Of a stretch of DNA of 64,000 bases, positions 45,889-55,213 are shown one piece after another. The DNA lies in the NCBI RefSeq assembly GCF_000368685.1, contig NZ_KB849626.1, forward strand, positions 552,846 to 616,845. Direction: 5' to 3'. Source of the DNA: Acinetobacter baylyi DSM 14961 = CIP 107474 (GTDB lineage Bacteria > Pseudomonadota > Gammaproteobacteria > Pseudomonadales > Moraxellaceae). A program made the translations under genes and the position numbers. Position 1 is the first letter of the stretch. Every line of letters begins with the position of its first letter. A model generated the notes under the pieces. The model did no database searches. It was not told where the DNA came from and worked only from the letters and a program-made list of their open reading frames with translations.

Positions 45889-46721
45889 GTGCGACATTAA
45901 AATCAAATATCACATTTATTGGTGGTGGTAACATGGCGCAAGCCCTCATCGGAGGGCTGATTGCGCGTGGATTACCTTCAACTCGGATTATGGTTTCTGA
46001 TCCAGTAGAAGCGATTCGCCAAGTATTGCAAGAAAAAGAGATTCAAGCACTTAACAACAATGTTGAAGCAATTCAGCATGCAGATGTTGTTGTATTAGCA
46101 GTTAAGCCACAAGTTTTGGCTACCGTCCTCAAACCTTTACAGGGTTTATTCGATGGAAAACTGATTGTTTCGATTATTGCAGGTGCAGAGATTGAAACTA
46201 TTGCTGAATTATCTGGTACAGACCGAATTGTACGTGTGATGCCAAATACCCCTGCTTTAGTTCAAACGGGTGCACATGGTTTATATGCCAATGAAAATGT
46301 CGGTAGTGATGACCGTGATCTCGCGAGCCAGATTTTAGCTGCAACAGGTTTAACGATTTGGGTTAATTCAGAAGCCCAGATTGATGCAGTCACTGCAGTT
46401 TCAGGTTCGGGTCCTGCATATTTTTTCTACTTGATGGAAAGTATGATTCGTGCAGGTAAAAATATGGGGCTGGACGAAAAAGTTGCAACAGCATTAACTT
46501 TGCAAACAGCTTTGGGAGCGGCACAAATGGCAATTACCAGTTCAAATACCCCATCTGAATTACGTAAGAATGTTACGTCTCCAAATGGAACGACACAAGC
46601 CGCACTTGAAGTATTTGATCGTGCCCAGATTTCACAAAATATTCAGACTGCACTTGCTGCAGCCCAAAAAAGAAGTCAAGAGTTAGCCCATGAGCTCAGT
46701 GACAGCACCAAAACGACTTAA
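45885..46721 (+). CDS. proC: Pyrroline-5-carboxylate reductase
   Basis: 278 residues. Last step of proline synthesis, using NAD(P)H. The N-terminal Rossmann motif IGGGNMAQALIGGLIARG, VRVMPNTPALVQTGAHGL, and the family signature near the end SGSGPAYFFYLMESMIRAG plus VTSPNGTTQAALEVF are all present. The ATG overlaps the tilS TGA. The gene order proC-yggT is very widespread. Confidence 0.96.
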   Translation: MSATLKSNITFIGGGNMAQALIGGLIARGLPSTRIMVSDPVEAIRQVLQEKEIQALNNNVEAIQHADVVVLAVKPQVLATVLKPLQGLFDGKLIVSIIAGAEIETIAELSGTDRIVRVMPNTPALVQTGAHGLYANENVGSDDRDLASQILAATGLTIWVNSEAQIDAVTAVSGSGPAYFFYLMESMIRAGKNMGLDEKVATALTLQTALGAAQMAITSSNTPSELRKNVTSPNGTTQAALEVFDRAQISQNIQTALAAAQKRSQELAHELSDSTKTT

Positions 46722-46737
46722 GTAGGATAGTAACACT

Positions 46738-47304
46738 ATGGCGAGTTCTGCGCTCATTTTTGGTATTTTAATTAACGTTGCCATTTTATTGGTATTTTTC
46801 CGTTTTCTGATCCAGTTGACAGGGGTGAGTCCGTACAATCCTGTTGTTTTATCTACCGTTAAAGCCACCAAAATTGTTGATATTTTTAGCCGTATTTTTC
46901 CGACAGTGGCAAAAGGCCGAGTCAACTTGGCTGCTATTGCACTTTTGGTTGTTTTATATTTGCTTAAAATTTTTGGGGTCATGTATCTTTCGGGTGTAAT
47001 GCCAAATAGTCCGATTCATTTATTGATTTTGACTTTTGTCACCATGATTCAAGACTTAATTCGCTTCTGTCGTTATTTGATATTTGCAACCATCATTTTA
47101 AGTTGGGTGGTGATGTTTACACAATCACGTTCGCCGTATATTGAGGTGATTCAGGAGCTTGCTGAACCTTTGCTGGCACCGTTCCGTCGCTTATTGCCCA
47201 ATATGGGAATGATTGACTTATCTCCAATTTTGGCCTTTCTGGCGCTTTATATTGCAGAAATCCTGATGAATGAAGTCGCAAAAGTTTTATTGACAGGTTT
47301 ATAA
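46738..47304 (+). CDS. yggT: YggT family membrane protein
   Basis: 188 residues with two YggT domains, each of two hydrophobic helices and an amphipathic stretch. The conserved part RFLIQLTGVSPYNPVV appears in the first repeat, and VQSRSPYIEVIQELAEPLLAPFRRLLP-type sequence in the second. The function is not firmly known; it has been linked to membrane organisation and osmotic adaptation. It is 16 bases after proC and ends the operon. Confidence 0.88.
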   Translation: MASSALIFGILINVAILLVFFRFLIQLTGVSPYNPVVLSTVKATKIVDIFSRIFPTVAKGRVNLAAIALLVVLYLLKIFGVMYLSGVMPNSPIHLLILTFVTMIQDLIRFCRYLIFATIILSWVVMFTQSRSPYIEVIQELAEPLLAPFRRLLPNMGMIDLSPILAFLALYIAEILMNEVAKVLLTGL

Positions 47305-47314
47305 GATAGATCTG

Positions 47315-47342
47315 AAAAAGGCCGATATAATCGGCCTTTTTT
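47315..47342. terminator. Bidirectional terminator between yggT and polA
   Basis: AAAAAGGCCGAT, loop ATA, ATCGGCC and six T. Serves two convergent genes. Confidence 0.92.
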
Positions 47343-47354
47343 ATGTTTGAAAAA

Positions 47355-50117
47355 TTAGTGTGCCTCTTCCCAGTTGAGACCTTGACCCACTTCCACTAAT
47401 AGTGGAACAGAGATATTGACTACCGATTGCATGGTTTCAGCAAGCTTTGGAGCAAGTTCATCGGCAAGATCTGCATCTACTTCAAATACAAGTTCATCGT
47501 GAACCTGAAGCAATAATTTGGCCTGATCTTTCGGTAGCATTTTATCGACTTCAATCATTGCCAATTTAATAATATCAGCAGCACTTCCTTGTAATGGTGC
47601 ATTAATAGCGGCACGTTCTGCACCTTTACGTACCATCATGTTACGCGCATCAATATCTGGGGTATATAGACGTCGTCCCAAGATTGTTTCGACAAATCCC
47701 TGTTCTAATGCAACCTGACGTGTACGTTGCATATACTCATATATACCAGGGTAACGGTGAAAGTACTGCTTGATATAGTTTTGCGACTCTTCACGGGTAA
47801 ACCCAAGTTGGCGAATCAGACCAAACTCGGACATACCATACAGTAGTCCAAAGTTAACCGCTTTGGCTTGACGACGTTGGTCGTTGGTGACTTCTTCGAG
47901 TGGAATATTCAGCACTTCTGCTGCTGTACGACGATGCACATCCTGACCGTGTTGAAAGGCATCAAGTAAGGCTTCATCTTGAGAAAAATGCGCCATTAAG
48001 CGGAGTTCAATCTGTGAGTAATCAGCAGCAAGTAAAATACGACCTTCAGGTGCAATAAATGCTTTACGAATTTGACGGCCAATTTCCCCACGAATAGGAA
48101 TATTTTGTAGGTTAGGATCGGATGAGGATAACCGTCCTGTAGCAGTCAAGGCTTGATGGTAGCTGGTATGAACCCGATGCGTTTCATTATGAGACTGTTC
48201 GACCAGACGATCGGTATAGGTATTTTTTAGTTTGGAAAGCGTACGGTGTTCCAAAATCACTTCTGCAATGGGATGCTCAACTTTTTCCAGAATACTTTCA
48301 CTGGTACTGTGCTGTCCCGTGGCCGTTTTCTTACCGCCCTTAAGCCCCATCTTATCAAACAGAATCTCACCGACCTGTTTTGGCGAACTGACATTAAAGC
48401 TTTCACCTGCCAGTTCAATGGCCTGATTTTCAAGTCCTAAAATTGTCTCGGTAAATTCGACGCTTAACTGACCCAAAAAACTGTGATCCAGTTTAATTCC
48501 AGCTTCTTCCATACCTGTTAAAATACGGGCAACAGGCATTTCGATGTTGTAGAGGATATTTTCTAGCTCTGGTGCACTTTTTAGTTTCTGCGCCAGGACT
48601 TCATATAAGCGATACGTAACATGTGCATCTTCGGCTGCATAATGCGCAGCGACTTCAATTTCAATCTGATTAAAGGTTTTTTGTTTGGCCCCTTTGCCCG
48701 CAATTTGCTCAAAGGTTGTGGTGAGATGACTTAAATACACGCGTGCAACGTCATCCATGCCATGACGTGTGGCCACCGAGTTGATTACGTAAGAGGCCAG
48801 CATAGTATCGAAGTACCAGCCTTTCAGCTCAACACTGTGATTGGCAAAAATATGCGCATCATACTTGAGATGATGACCAATTTTATGGACAGTCTCATCT
48901 TCGAGAATCGGTTTAAGTTGAGCCAGAATCTGCTCGCGATTTAATTGTTCAGGTGCATTGTCATAGTCATGTGTCAATGGAACGTAATAAGCATCCTGAG
49001 CATCAAAGGCCACTGAAAATCCGACCATTTCTGCAACACGATAATCCAAACTGGTGGTTTCTGTATCAATTGCAAAACGCTTTTCACTTTGAAAGCGCTT
49101 GAGTAAGGCATCCCACGCCTCTTGAGTCAATACTGTATGGTAGTTTGCTGTCCCTAATTGATCATCTTCACTGGTAAGACTTGCTTGATCTTCTGTCTCA
49201 ATTTGAGGTGCGACTTCTACCTTGTCCATTTGCTGGGCAGTTTGTTTATACGTTTGACTCACAGGATTATGAGGATGATCAAGCGACTGTAACTGGTTTC
49301 TAAATTCGAGCTCGGTATATAGGTTGCGTAATGTCTCAACGTGCGGATCGCGTAATTGTAAATCATCCCAGGTCAGTGCCAAATCCAGATCACAAACGAT
49401 ACTGGCCAGTTGGTGATCAATGACAATACCATCGGCGTTGTCTTTAATATTTTGACCGACTTTACCCTTAATCTGGTCGACATTTTCTAAAATGCCGCCA
49501 ATTGAACCATATTCTGTTAAAAGTTTGGCTGCGGTTTTAGCACCGATTCCAGGAACACCCATAATGCCATCAGATGCATCGCCCATTAAAGTCAGGTAGT
49601 CGATAATCTGATTTGGCCAGACACCAAACTTGTCAAACACGCCCTGAATATCCATGGGTTTGTCTTTGAAGCTATCTTCAAGCGTGACTTTTTCTGTGAC
49701 CAACTGAGCCATATCTTTGTCACCAGTCGAAATGAGAACCTGATGACCTTCTTTTTCAGCACGTTTTGCAAGCGTGCCAATGACATCGTCAGCTTCTGCA
49801 CCTGGCAGCATGTAAAGCGGAATACCCAATGCCTTGATTAAGGCATGGAGATATGGAATTTGTTGTGCCAGTTCATCTGGCATACTTGGGCGATCACCTT
49901 TATAAATAGGAGAAAGTTCATGACGAAATGTTGGTTCAGGTGTGTCAAAAATGACAGCCATATGCGTGGGCTGAGTACGACGCATGAGTTTTTGAATGGC
50001 TGAAATTGCACCACGAATGGCATTCGTCTGTAAGCCTGTTGACGTGGTCAAGGGTGGCAGTGCATGAAAGGCACGAAATAAAAAATAAGACCCATCAACC
50101 AAGACAAATGGTGGCAT
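47355..50117 (-). CDS. polA: DNA polymerase I
   Basis: About 920 residues with all three domains. The 5'-nuclease starts VLVDGSYFLFRAFHA with GAEADDVIGTLA. The 3'-5' proofreading exonuclease keeps FAIDTETTSLDY (D-x-E) and YAAEDAHVTYRL. The polymerase shows motif A LLAADYSQIELRLMAHFS, motif B RRQAKAVNFGLLYGMSEFG and motif C LQVHDELVFEV. It fills gaps and removes RNA primers. I use ATG 50117 (MPPFVLVDG), with GAGGAAA upstream. Transcribed alone, divergent from the DUF2339 gene. Confidence 0.96.
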   Translation of the reverse strand: MPPFVLVDGSYFLFRAFHALPPLTTSTGLQTNAIRGAISAIQKLMRRTQPTHMAVIFDTPEPTFRHELSPIYKGDRPSMPDELAQQIPYLHALIKALGIPLYMLPGAEADDVIGTLAKRAEKEGHQVLISTGDKDMAQLVTEKVTLEDSFKDKPMDIQGVFDKFGVWPNQIIDYLTLMGDASDGIMGVPGIGAKTAAKLLTEYGSIGGILENVDQIKGKVGQNIKDNADGIVIDHQLASIVCDLDLALTWDDLQLRDPHVETLRNLYTELEFRNQLQSLDHPHNPVSQTYKQTAQQMDKVEVAPQIETEDQASLTSEDDQLGTANYHTVLTQEAWDALLKRFQSEKRFAIDTETTSLDYRVAEMVGFSVAFDAQDAYYVPLTHDYDNAPEQLNREQILAQLKPILEDETVHKIGHHLKYDAHIFANHSVELKGWYFDTMLASYVINSVATRHGMDDVARVYLSHLTTTFEQIAGKGAKQKTFNQIEIEVAAHYAAEDAHVTYRLYEVLAQKLKSAPELENILYNIEMPVARILTGMEEAGIKLDHSFLGQLSVEFTETILGLENQAIELAGESFNVSSPKQVGEILFDKMGLKGGKKTATGQHSTSESILEKVEHPIAEVILEHRTLSKLKNTYTDRLVEQSHNETHRVHTSYHQALTATGRLSSSDPNLQNIPIRGEIGRQIRKAFIAPEGRILLAADYSQIELRLMAHFSQDEALLDAFQHGQDVHRRTAAEVLNIPLEEVTNDQRRQAKAVNFGLLYGMSEFGLIRQLGFTREESQNYIKQYFHRYPGIYEYMQRTRQVALEQGFVETILGRRLYTPDIDARNMMVRKGAERAAINAPLQGSAADIIKLAMIEVDKMLPKDQAKLLLQVHDELVFEVDADLADELAPKLAETMQSVVNISVPLLVEVGQGLNWEEAH

Positions 50118-50271
50118 TGAACATTTCCTCACTATCAATTGCGTCTTATTCTACGTGAAAAAGCATCAAAATGCTGTGATTCACTTTTACGGTTGTTTTG
50201 TATGTCTAAATATACGCTCTGTGGCGTATGGTTTAAGATAATCTATAAATCAATGAGTTTGTTTTCTGATC

Positions 50272-53175
50272 ATGTATAAAAATGATAAGTATAATATGAC
50301 AATAGTGTTGCTAATTCTCGGAATTGGCTTGCTGGTAAGTTATGCACTCGATATGACCAATGCAGTGATTGTGGTGATGGCATTGATAATCTTTTTTGTG
50401 ATGCAGCAATTCAATCATTTTGAAAAAAGACTCCAGCAGCTCGAACAGCAATATCTAGCCAATATCACGCCTCATTCTAGTCGTGGCTGGCAGTGGGGGA
50501 TTGGACTTGGTGCTTTGGTTGGTCTGGTCGGTGCATATTGGGGACTTATCCCGTTACTTTTGGTCGGTATTATCGGTGGCGTATGGTGTCTACTGCAAAT
50601 TTTGAATTCGTTAAATGAACGTTTATCTAGAATCGAACAGGTGAGACAACAACCTATATTACAGCCTCCAACCGATCACGAAATATTAGAGCCGAAACCT
50701 GTTGAAAAGTCAGCTTCAGTGAACAGTGCACATTCGACTACAATAACAAATTCACCAGAATGGTTCACTACAACGTCGCAGTCAGAAAAATTACCTGATT
50801 CAAATTCAATATCGACTCATTCCACGACAACACTTTCAACAATTTCCACAACAAAAACTGCATGGTGGCAACCTGCGCTTCAGTGGTTAATGCATGGGAA
50901 TCCAATTTTGCGTGTTGCTATCGCATTATTAATGATTGGGGTCGTGCTGTTACTCAGATTTGCCAGTGAACATTGGCAGCTCAGCCTGAGTATAAAATTA
51001 TTAGGCATTGCGCTAACAGGTGGAGGAGTCACTGTACTTGGCCTGTTTTTACGCAACAAGAATGCGCTATTTGGCATTGCCTTACAAGGAGCCGGACTTG
51101 CAGTTATTTTTTTAACATTAATCTTTGCTCACCACTATGCCGTGATTGCCAGCTTAAGTAGTGCGAGTGTCTGTTTCATCATCTTACTGATGATTACAGT
51201 GGGATTGAGTCTGAAACAAAATGCGGTCTATCTTTCGATGTTGGCGTTGAGTATGGCTTATCTGGCACCGTTGGTCATTCCACAATATCGGCCAGATAGT
51301 GTATTTCTAATCAGTTATTATCTGGTGATTAATCTTGCTGTGGCAGCGATGAATTTTGTCAAGCCATGGAAGATTCTGAATCAGATTGCTTTTTTTGCAA
51401 CAGGATTAATTGCCAGTAGTTTTATTATGCTGTATGCCGATCAGGCACAATATCAGACTTTAGATATTATTCTGTGGTTGCATATTTTACTCTTTATTTG
51501 GTTGAGTATCCGTTATAGCCAACTCATTCAAAAAGAATATCGTTCTTTTAAAGCTCAAGTTTTCAATGCTCAGCCTATCCTTGATTCACAGACCGTGCAG
51601 CTTCCACCTATTTTGGATGTGGGATTGATTTTTAGTGTGCCAATCTTGGGATTTTCTTTACATGCATTTTTAATGCATCAGTCCAGTATGGCATTGACAT
51701 GGGGTGCATTGGGGCTTGGCATACTTTATACGGTTTTGGGAATCTGGATTAAACAAAAACAATCAGAACTTTCTATTCTGGCAAAGAGTTTCTTTATTTT
51801 AGCTTCGGTCTTTATTGCTCTGGTTTTTCCATTATGGAAAGGCGCTCATTGGACAGCAGTGGGATGGGTGATTCAGGGTGCAGCACTGATTGTATGGGGT
51901 GTTTCTGAACGCTATAGAACCAGTCGTTACCTTGGAATGGTATTAATCTTTTTGAGTTCGATAGCCTTATTTTATCAATTCTGGACAGATCAGCAATTTC
52001 CAGTATTGAGCACCAGTATTTATGCCATTGCTCAATTTATAGCAGCCTACTTTCTATTCAAATTTACCCAGCAGCAAAGCAGTTACTCGGTTTTTGCAAC
52101 TATTTCACTTGGTCTTGCCTTGTATGCTGGGGCGGTTGCTGTTGTGAATGCGTTGGCATGGTTAGGACACGGCTTAAGTCCTTATCTGGCAGTAGCCACA
52201 ATTTTATTGTTGCTTTTTTCAGGGCTGATGTATTTCCAGGCAAAAATTGAATGGGCATTGGCACAGTTGGGTCTAGTGAGTGCTTTATTGTTACTGTGTT
52301 ATCTTGAGCTAACCGAATCTGCTGTGCTGTCATCATCGCATTGGATGAATACCACTCAGCAGCTTTCATTTTTTGTCACCACAATTATACTTTCAGCGCT
52401 TCTGATCCTGCTGCAAAAAAGTGCTCATTTAAAGTATGAGTTACGTTTATATTGGGGTGGTTTGCTGTGGTTAAGCTTGGCAGCAATAGGCTGCGCAGTT
52501 TGGCCTGCATCTGGATGGCTATGTTTAGGAATATTTCCACTTATCTATGGCATGTGGCTATTTAAACAAAAACAATTTATTTTGCTGGACCAGATCTCTG
52601 TCTGGATACTTAGCTGGTTATGGTTATTACACCTCAATTTAATTGATCAAACATTTATTGGGTATGATCTTCCTGTATTTAATCCTGTTGATGTCATGTC
52701 TTTATTGTGTCTGGCTGGTTTGTTGTGGATGATTTATCAACATAACTTCAATACCCAAAATCAAACGGTCGAATGGACGTTCAAAGTGACTGGTATTTTG
52801 ACTGCATTAATGGTGCTGAGTAGTGTGGTTGTGCGCGCCTTACATATTTATTTGGCAACGCCGTTATGGAGTCTTTCGGTCTGGTCAAATGGCATCGTAC
52901 AGCTTAGCCTGACCTTGCTTTGGGTCATTCTGGCCTTTGTTTTGATGACCTATTCAAGTCGACGACATATTCGCCAAATCTGGTTTGTAGGTGCTGCCTT
53001 ACTTGGTATTGTGGTGATCAAACTGGTGGGTTTGGATTTATCGCAAAGTGGAACATTGACCCGTGTAGTTTCATTTATTGGTGCAGGTGGCGTGATGCTT
53101 GTAATTGCATATCTGGCACCTTTACCGCCTATTGGAAATGGGAATACAGAGAAACAAACCGATGGTCATAAATAG
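50272..53175 (+). CDS. Large DUF2339-type multi-pass membrane protein
   Basis: 967 residues. One or two helices at the N-terminus are followed by a short coiled coil (HFEKRLQQLEQQYL). A Thr/Ser-rich soluble linker spans about residues 125-205. Then come more than 20 hydrophobic helices to the C-terminus, with the family-like beginning NPILRVAIALLMIGVVLLLRFA. No catalytic motif is visible. The function of DUF2339 is unknown. The gene overlaps a small downstream membrane-protein ORF and may be co-transcribed with it. Confidence 0.8.
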   Translation: MYKNDKYNMTIVLLILGIGLLVSYALDMTNAVIVVMALIIFFVMQQFNHFEKRLQQLEQQYLANITPHSSRGWQWGIGLGALVGLVGAYWGLIPLLLVGIIGGVWCLLQILNSLNERLSRIEQVRQQPILQPPTDHEILEPKPVEKSASVNSAHSTTITNSPEWFTTTSQSEKLPDSNSISTHSTTTLSTISTTKTAWWQPALQWLMHGNPILRVAIALLMIGVVLLLRFASEHWQLSLSIKLLGIALTGGGVTVLGLFLRNKNALFGIALQGAGLAVIFLTLIFAHHYAVIASLSSASVCFIILLMITVGLSLKQNAVYLSMLALSMAYLAPLVIPQYRPDSVFLISYYLVINLAVAAMNFVKPWKILNQIAFFATGLIASSFIMLYADQAQYQTLDIILWLHILLFIWLSIRYSQLIQKEYRSFKAQVFNAQPILDSQTVQLPPILDVGLIFSVPILGFSLHAFLMHQSSMALTWGALGLGILYTVLGIWIKQKQSELSILAKSFFILASVFIALVFPLWKGAHWTAVGWVIQGAALIVWGVSERYRTSRYLGMVLIFLSSIALFYQFWTDQQFPVLSTSIYAIAQFIAAYFLFKFTQQQSSYSVFATISLGLALYAGAVAVVNALAWLGHGLSPYLAVATILLLLFSGLMYFQAKIEWALAQLGLVSALLLLCYLELTESAVLSSSHWMNTTQQLSFFVTTIILSALLILLQKSAHLKYELRLYWGGLLWLSLAAIGCAVWPASGWLCLGIFPLIYGMWLFKQKQFILLDQISVWILSWLWLLHLNLIDQTFIGYDLPVFNPVDVMSLLCLAGLLWMIYQHNFNTQNQTVEWTFKVTGILTALMVLSSVVVRALHIYLATPLWSLSVWSNGIVQLSLTLLWVILAFVLMTYSSRRHIRQIWFVGAALLGIVVIKLVGLDLSQSGTLTRVVSFIGAGGVMLVIAYLAPLPPIGNGNTEKQTDGHK

Positions 53176-53356
53176 TTTAAAAATTCTATTTTTTATCGTT
53201 ATGGTTTTAGGATGCGTTTATCTATTGATGTGGACATTCCATGGCTTTCCGATGCCTTCTCATTCATCCTCTGCCGTCTCATCATCGGAATATACGATTG
53301 AGATGGGTGTGCCACCCAGTTGTATGGTGACACATCCTAAAGAATATTGTAGTTAA
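53162..53356 (+). CDS. Small single-helix membrane protein, unknown
   Basis: 64 residues from the ATG at 53162, overlapping the end of the DUF2339 gene by 14 bases. One transmembrane helix lies at about residues 5-26, then a Ser-rich outside segment with a short conserved-looking end, VPPSCMVTHPKEYCS, holding two cysteines. The Cys pair could form a disulfide in the periplasm. No clear Shine-Dalgarno. It ends six bases before the convergent mscS. Confidence 0.5.
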   Translation: MVINSLKILFFIVMVLGCVYLLMWTFHGFPMPSHSSSAVSSSEYTIEMGVPPSCMVTHPKEYCS

Positions 53357-53362
53357 TGGGGG

Positions 53363-54283
53363 TTAAGTTTTAGGTTCACGCTTGATTGCTTCTGCGTTGG
53401 CATATTGATCAATCTCTTCATTGGTCAATGGGCTCACGGCAGGGCGGTCCACAAAACCCATTTTGGGAACAGGAATTTCGATTTGATTTTCCAAAAAGCC
53501 ATTACGAATGCGTTCTTGGAGTTCATCACGAGATTTTAAAAAGAACTCTTGTCGACACCAAACAGTAAACAGTAGTTCAATTGATGATTCACGAAAAGCA
53601 GTCACGGTAACTTCTGGCTTAGGGTCATCCAGTGCCATAGGATATTTTGATGCGACATCTAACAATACTTTTCGCACTTTCATGATGTCTTCCTGAAAGT
53701 TGATTGCCAGTGTGATCGGAATACGTCGAATCGGATACTTAAACATATTCATGACAGGGGCACGAATCAGTTGTTCATTGGGTAAACGCACATAGACATT
53801 ATCTAGGGTAAGCAGTTTAACCGAGAGTAAATCGATTGAAATGACTTGACCTTCAATGGTGTGTCCGCGAATGAGCGTAATTTGAATGGTATCACCTACC
53901 TCAAAAGAGCCTTCACCAATCAGGAATAAACCACTAATCAGGTTACTGGCAGAGGTTTGTGATGCAAAGCCCAAAGCCACGGTTAAAATACCTGCAGCAC
54001 CCAAAAAGACGCTGAGTTTAAATCCAGCTTCCTTGAGGCTCGCCATCACGAAGATCAAAAAAATAAAGTAAAAAATACCACGACGCCATACCATTCTTTG
54101 GTGAGCATTAAAGCGTTGACCAATTGTGCGTATGAATGTATTTGAAACCAAGCGCGCAAAAATAAATCCGATGAGACATAGAACCAGTGCAACCAGAAGT
54201 TCACTTAGACGATCCAGATTAATATTGGTAAAAATCCCTTTAAGGCTGACAGCGACATCTTTAGGGATATTGGAATCTGCCAT
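53363..54283 (-). CDS. MscS-family mechanosensitive ion channel
   Basis: 306 residues. Three N-terminal helices lead to the pore helix TM3, here AAGILTVALGFASQTSASNLISGLFL with the Ala/Gly pattern of MscS. The beta domain FEVGDTIQI and VYVRLPNEQLI follows, then the alpha/beta C-terminal vestibule. It should release solutes when membrane tension rises. AGGAAG precedes the ATG. It forms a two-gene unit with the upstream gene, eight bases away. Confidence 0.9.
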   Translation of the reverse strand: MADSNIPKDVAVSLKGIFTNINLDRLSELLVALVLCLIGFIFARLVSNTFIRTIGQRFNAHQRMVWRRGIFYFIFLIFVMASLKEAGFKLSVFLGAAGILTVALGFASQTSASNLISGLFLIGEGSFEVGDTIQITLIRGHTIEGQVISIDLLSVKLLTLDNVYVRLPNEQLIRAPVMNMFKYPIRRIPITLAINFQEDIMKVRKVLLDVASKYPMALDDPKPEVTVTAFRESSIELLFTVWCRQEFFLKSRDELQERIRNGFLENQIEIPVPKMGFVDRPAVSPLTNEEIDQYANAEAIKREPKT

Positions 54284-54291
54284 AGTGCTTC

Positions 54292-55113
54292 CTAGAAAAA
54301 TGAATCAAACATATTAAAAAGTGCTCCCCCAGGAGAACGAGGAGGATGTACATAAATCACCTCGCCTGCCAGAGGCGGCGTCCGATTTTCAATACGAATA
54401 CGCGGTGGACGATCAGATCCTTCATGAATGACTTTGATTTGTGATGTCCAGAGTCGATGGGTACTTTCGCTATAGAATAATGGGAGCGCGGCGGCAGGAA
54501 CATTCATCCGATCAAAACGCAACTGTTGGCTGCTGGTATTATGAAATTCTACAGGTGTAACTGCGCGAAAGGCACGAGGTTTCAGCATGTTAATATCTGT
54601 ACGTCCATCCACAGCAGTGGCATAACAGATTTCACCATTACGATGATCTGGTCCGAACCATGTATCTTTAGGTTGAATAATGGGAATATCAAACAAAGGA
54701 TCACGCTGACCTTCCACAAAGCCTGCTATCCATAGTGGTGTACTGATATACAGTGTACCCCGTTGTCCTGCTGGGATATAAATCGGATCAACTGGTTTGA
54801 TCACCACCGAACGATCTGCTAGCCGTGGCATTAATTGAAAACTATCATGCGTTTTTTTAAACATATAACGTTCAATTTTACGCGGTTGTGGACAGGCAAA
54901 ATTGGTATCGGAAATCGGATGCCAGTTTTGTTCATAATCGTATTGATATTGAGGCCGATGGTACTCAAGCCGCCATTCATTAATACCGCGTGTCAGACGA
55001 AATAACAATGAACCAAATTGCCAAGCTTTGGCTTGATTCAGTTCAAATTTATGTTCGCCCCACCATTTTAAGCTCGGCGAAGTGCGATCAATATGTTCAT
55101 GTTGTTGAGTCAA
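54292..55113 (-). CDS. Protein of unknown function next to mscS (possibly DUF432)
   Basis: 273 residues, soluble, no signal peptide and no membrane helix. It is rich in beta-strand-like segments and ends in a conserved-looking VIYVHPPRSPGGALFNMF. Neighbours of MscS genes in many bacteria are annotated as DUF432; the size and place fit, but I cannot confirm the family. It appears to start with TTG at 55113 after GAGGA. It would be translated before mscS, so the two proteins probably work together. Confidence 0.6.
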   Translation of the reverse strand: MTQQHEHIDRTSPSLKWWGEHKFELNQAKAWQFGSLLFRLTRGINEWRLEYHRPQYQYDYEQNWHPISDTNFACPQPRKIERYMFKKTHDSFQLMPRLADRSVVIKPVDPIYIPAGQRGTLYISTPLWIAGFVEGQRDPLFDIPIIQPKDTWFGPDHRNGEICYATAVDGRTDINMLKPRAFRAVTPVEFHNTSSQQLRFDRMNVPAAALPLFYSESTHRLWTSQIKVIHEGSDRPPRIRIENRTPPLAGEVIYVHPPRSPGGALFNMFDSFF

Positions 55114-55213
55114 GTTTAAAAAATCCTCTGCTCAGTTTGCTTAAAACGGACTTCACGCTGTCATACGCTTAGAGTACACTCAAAAGTCTCTTTCTGATCA
55201 TTATAAATGTGTG

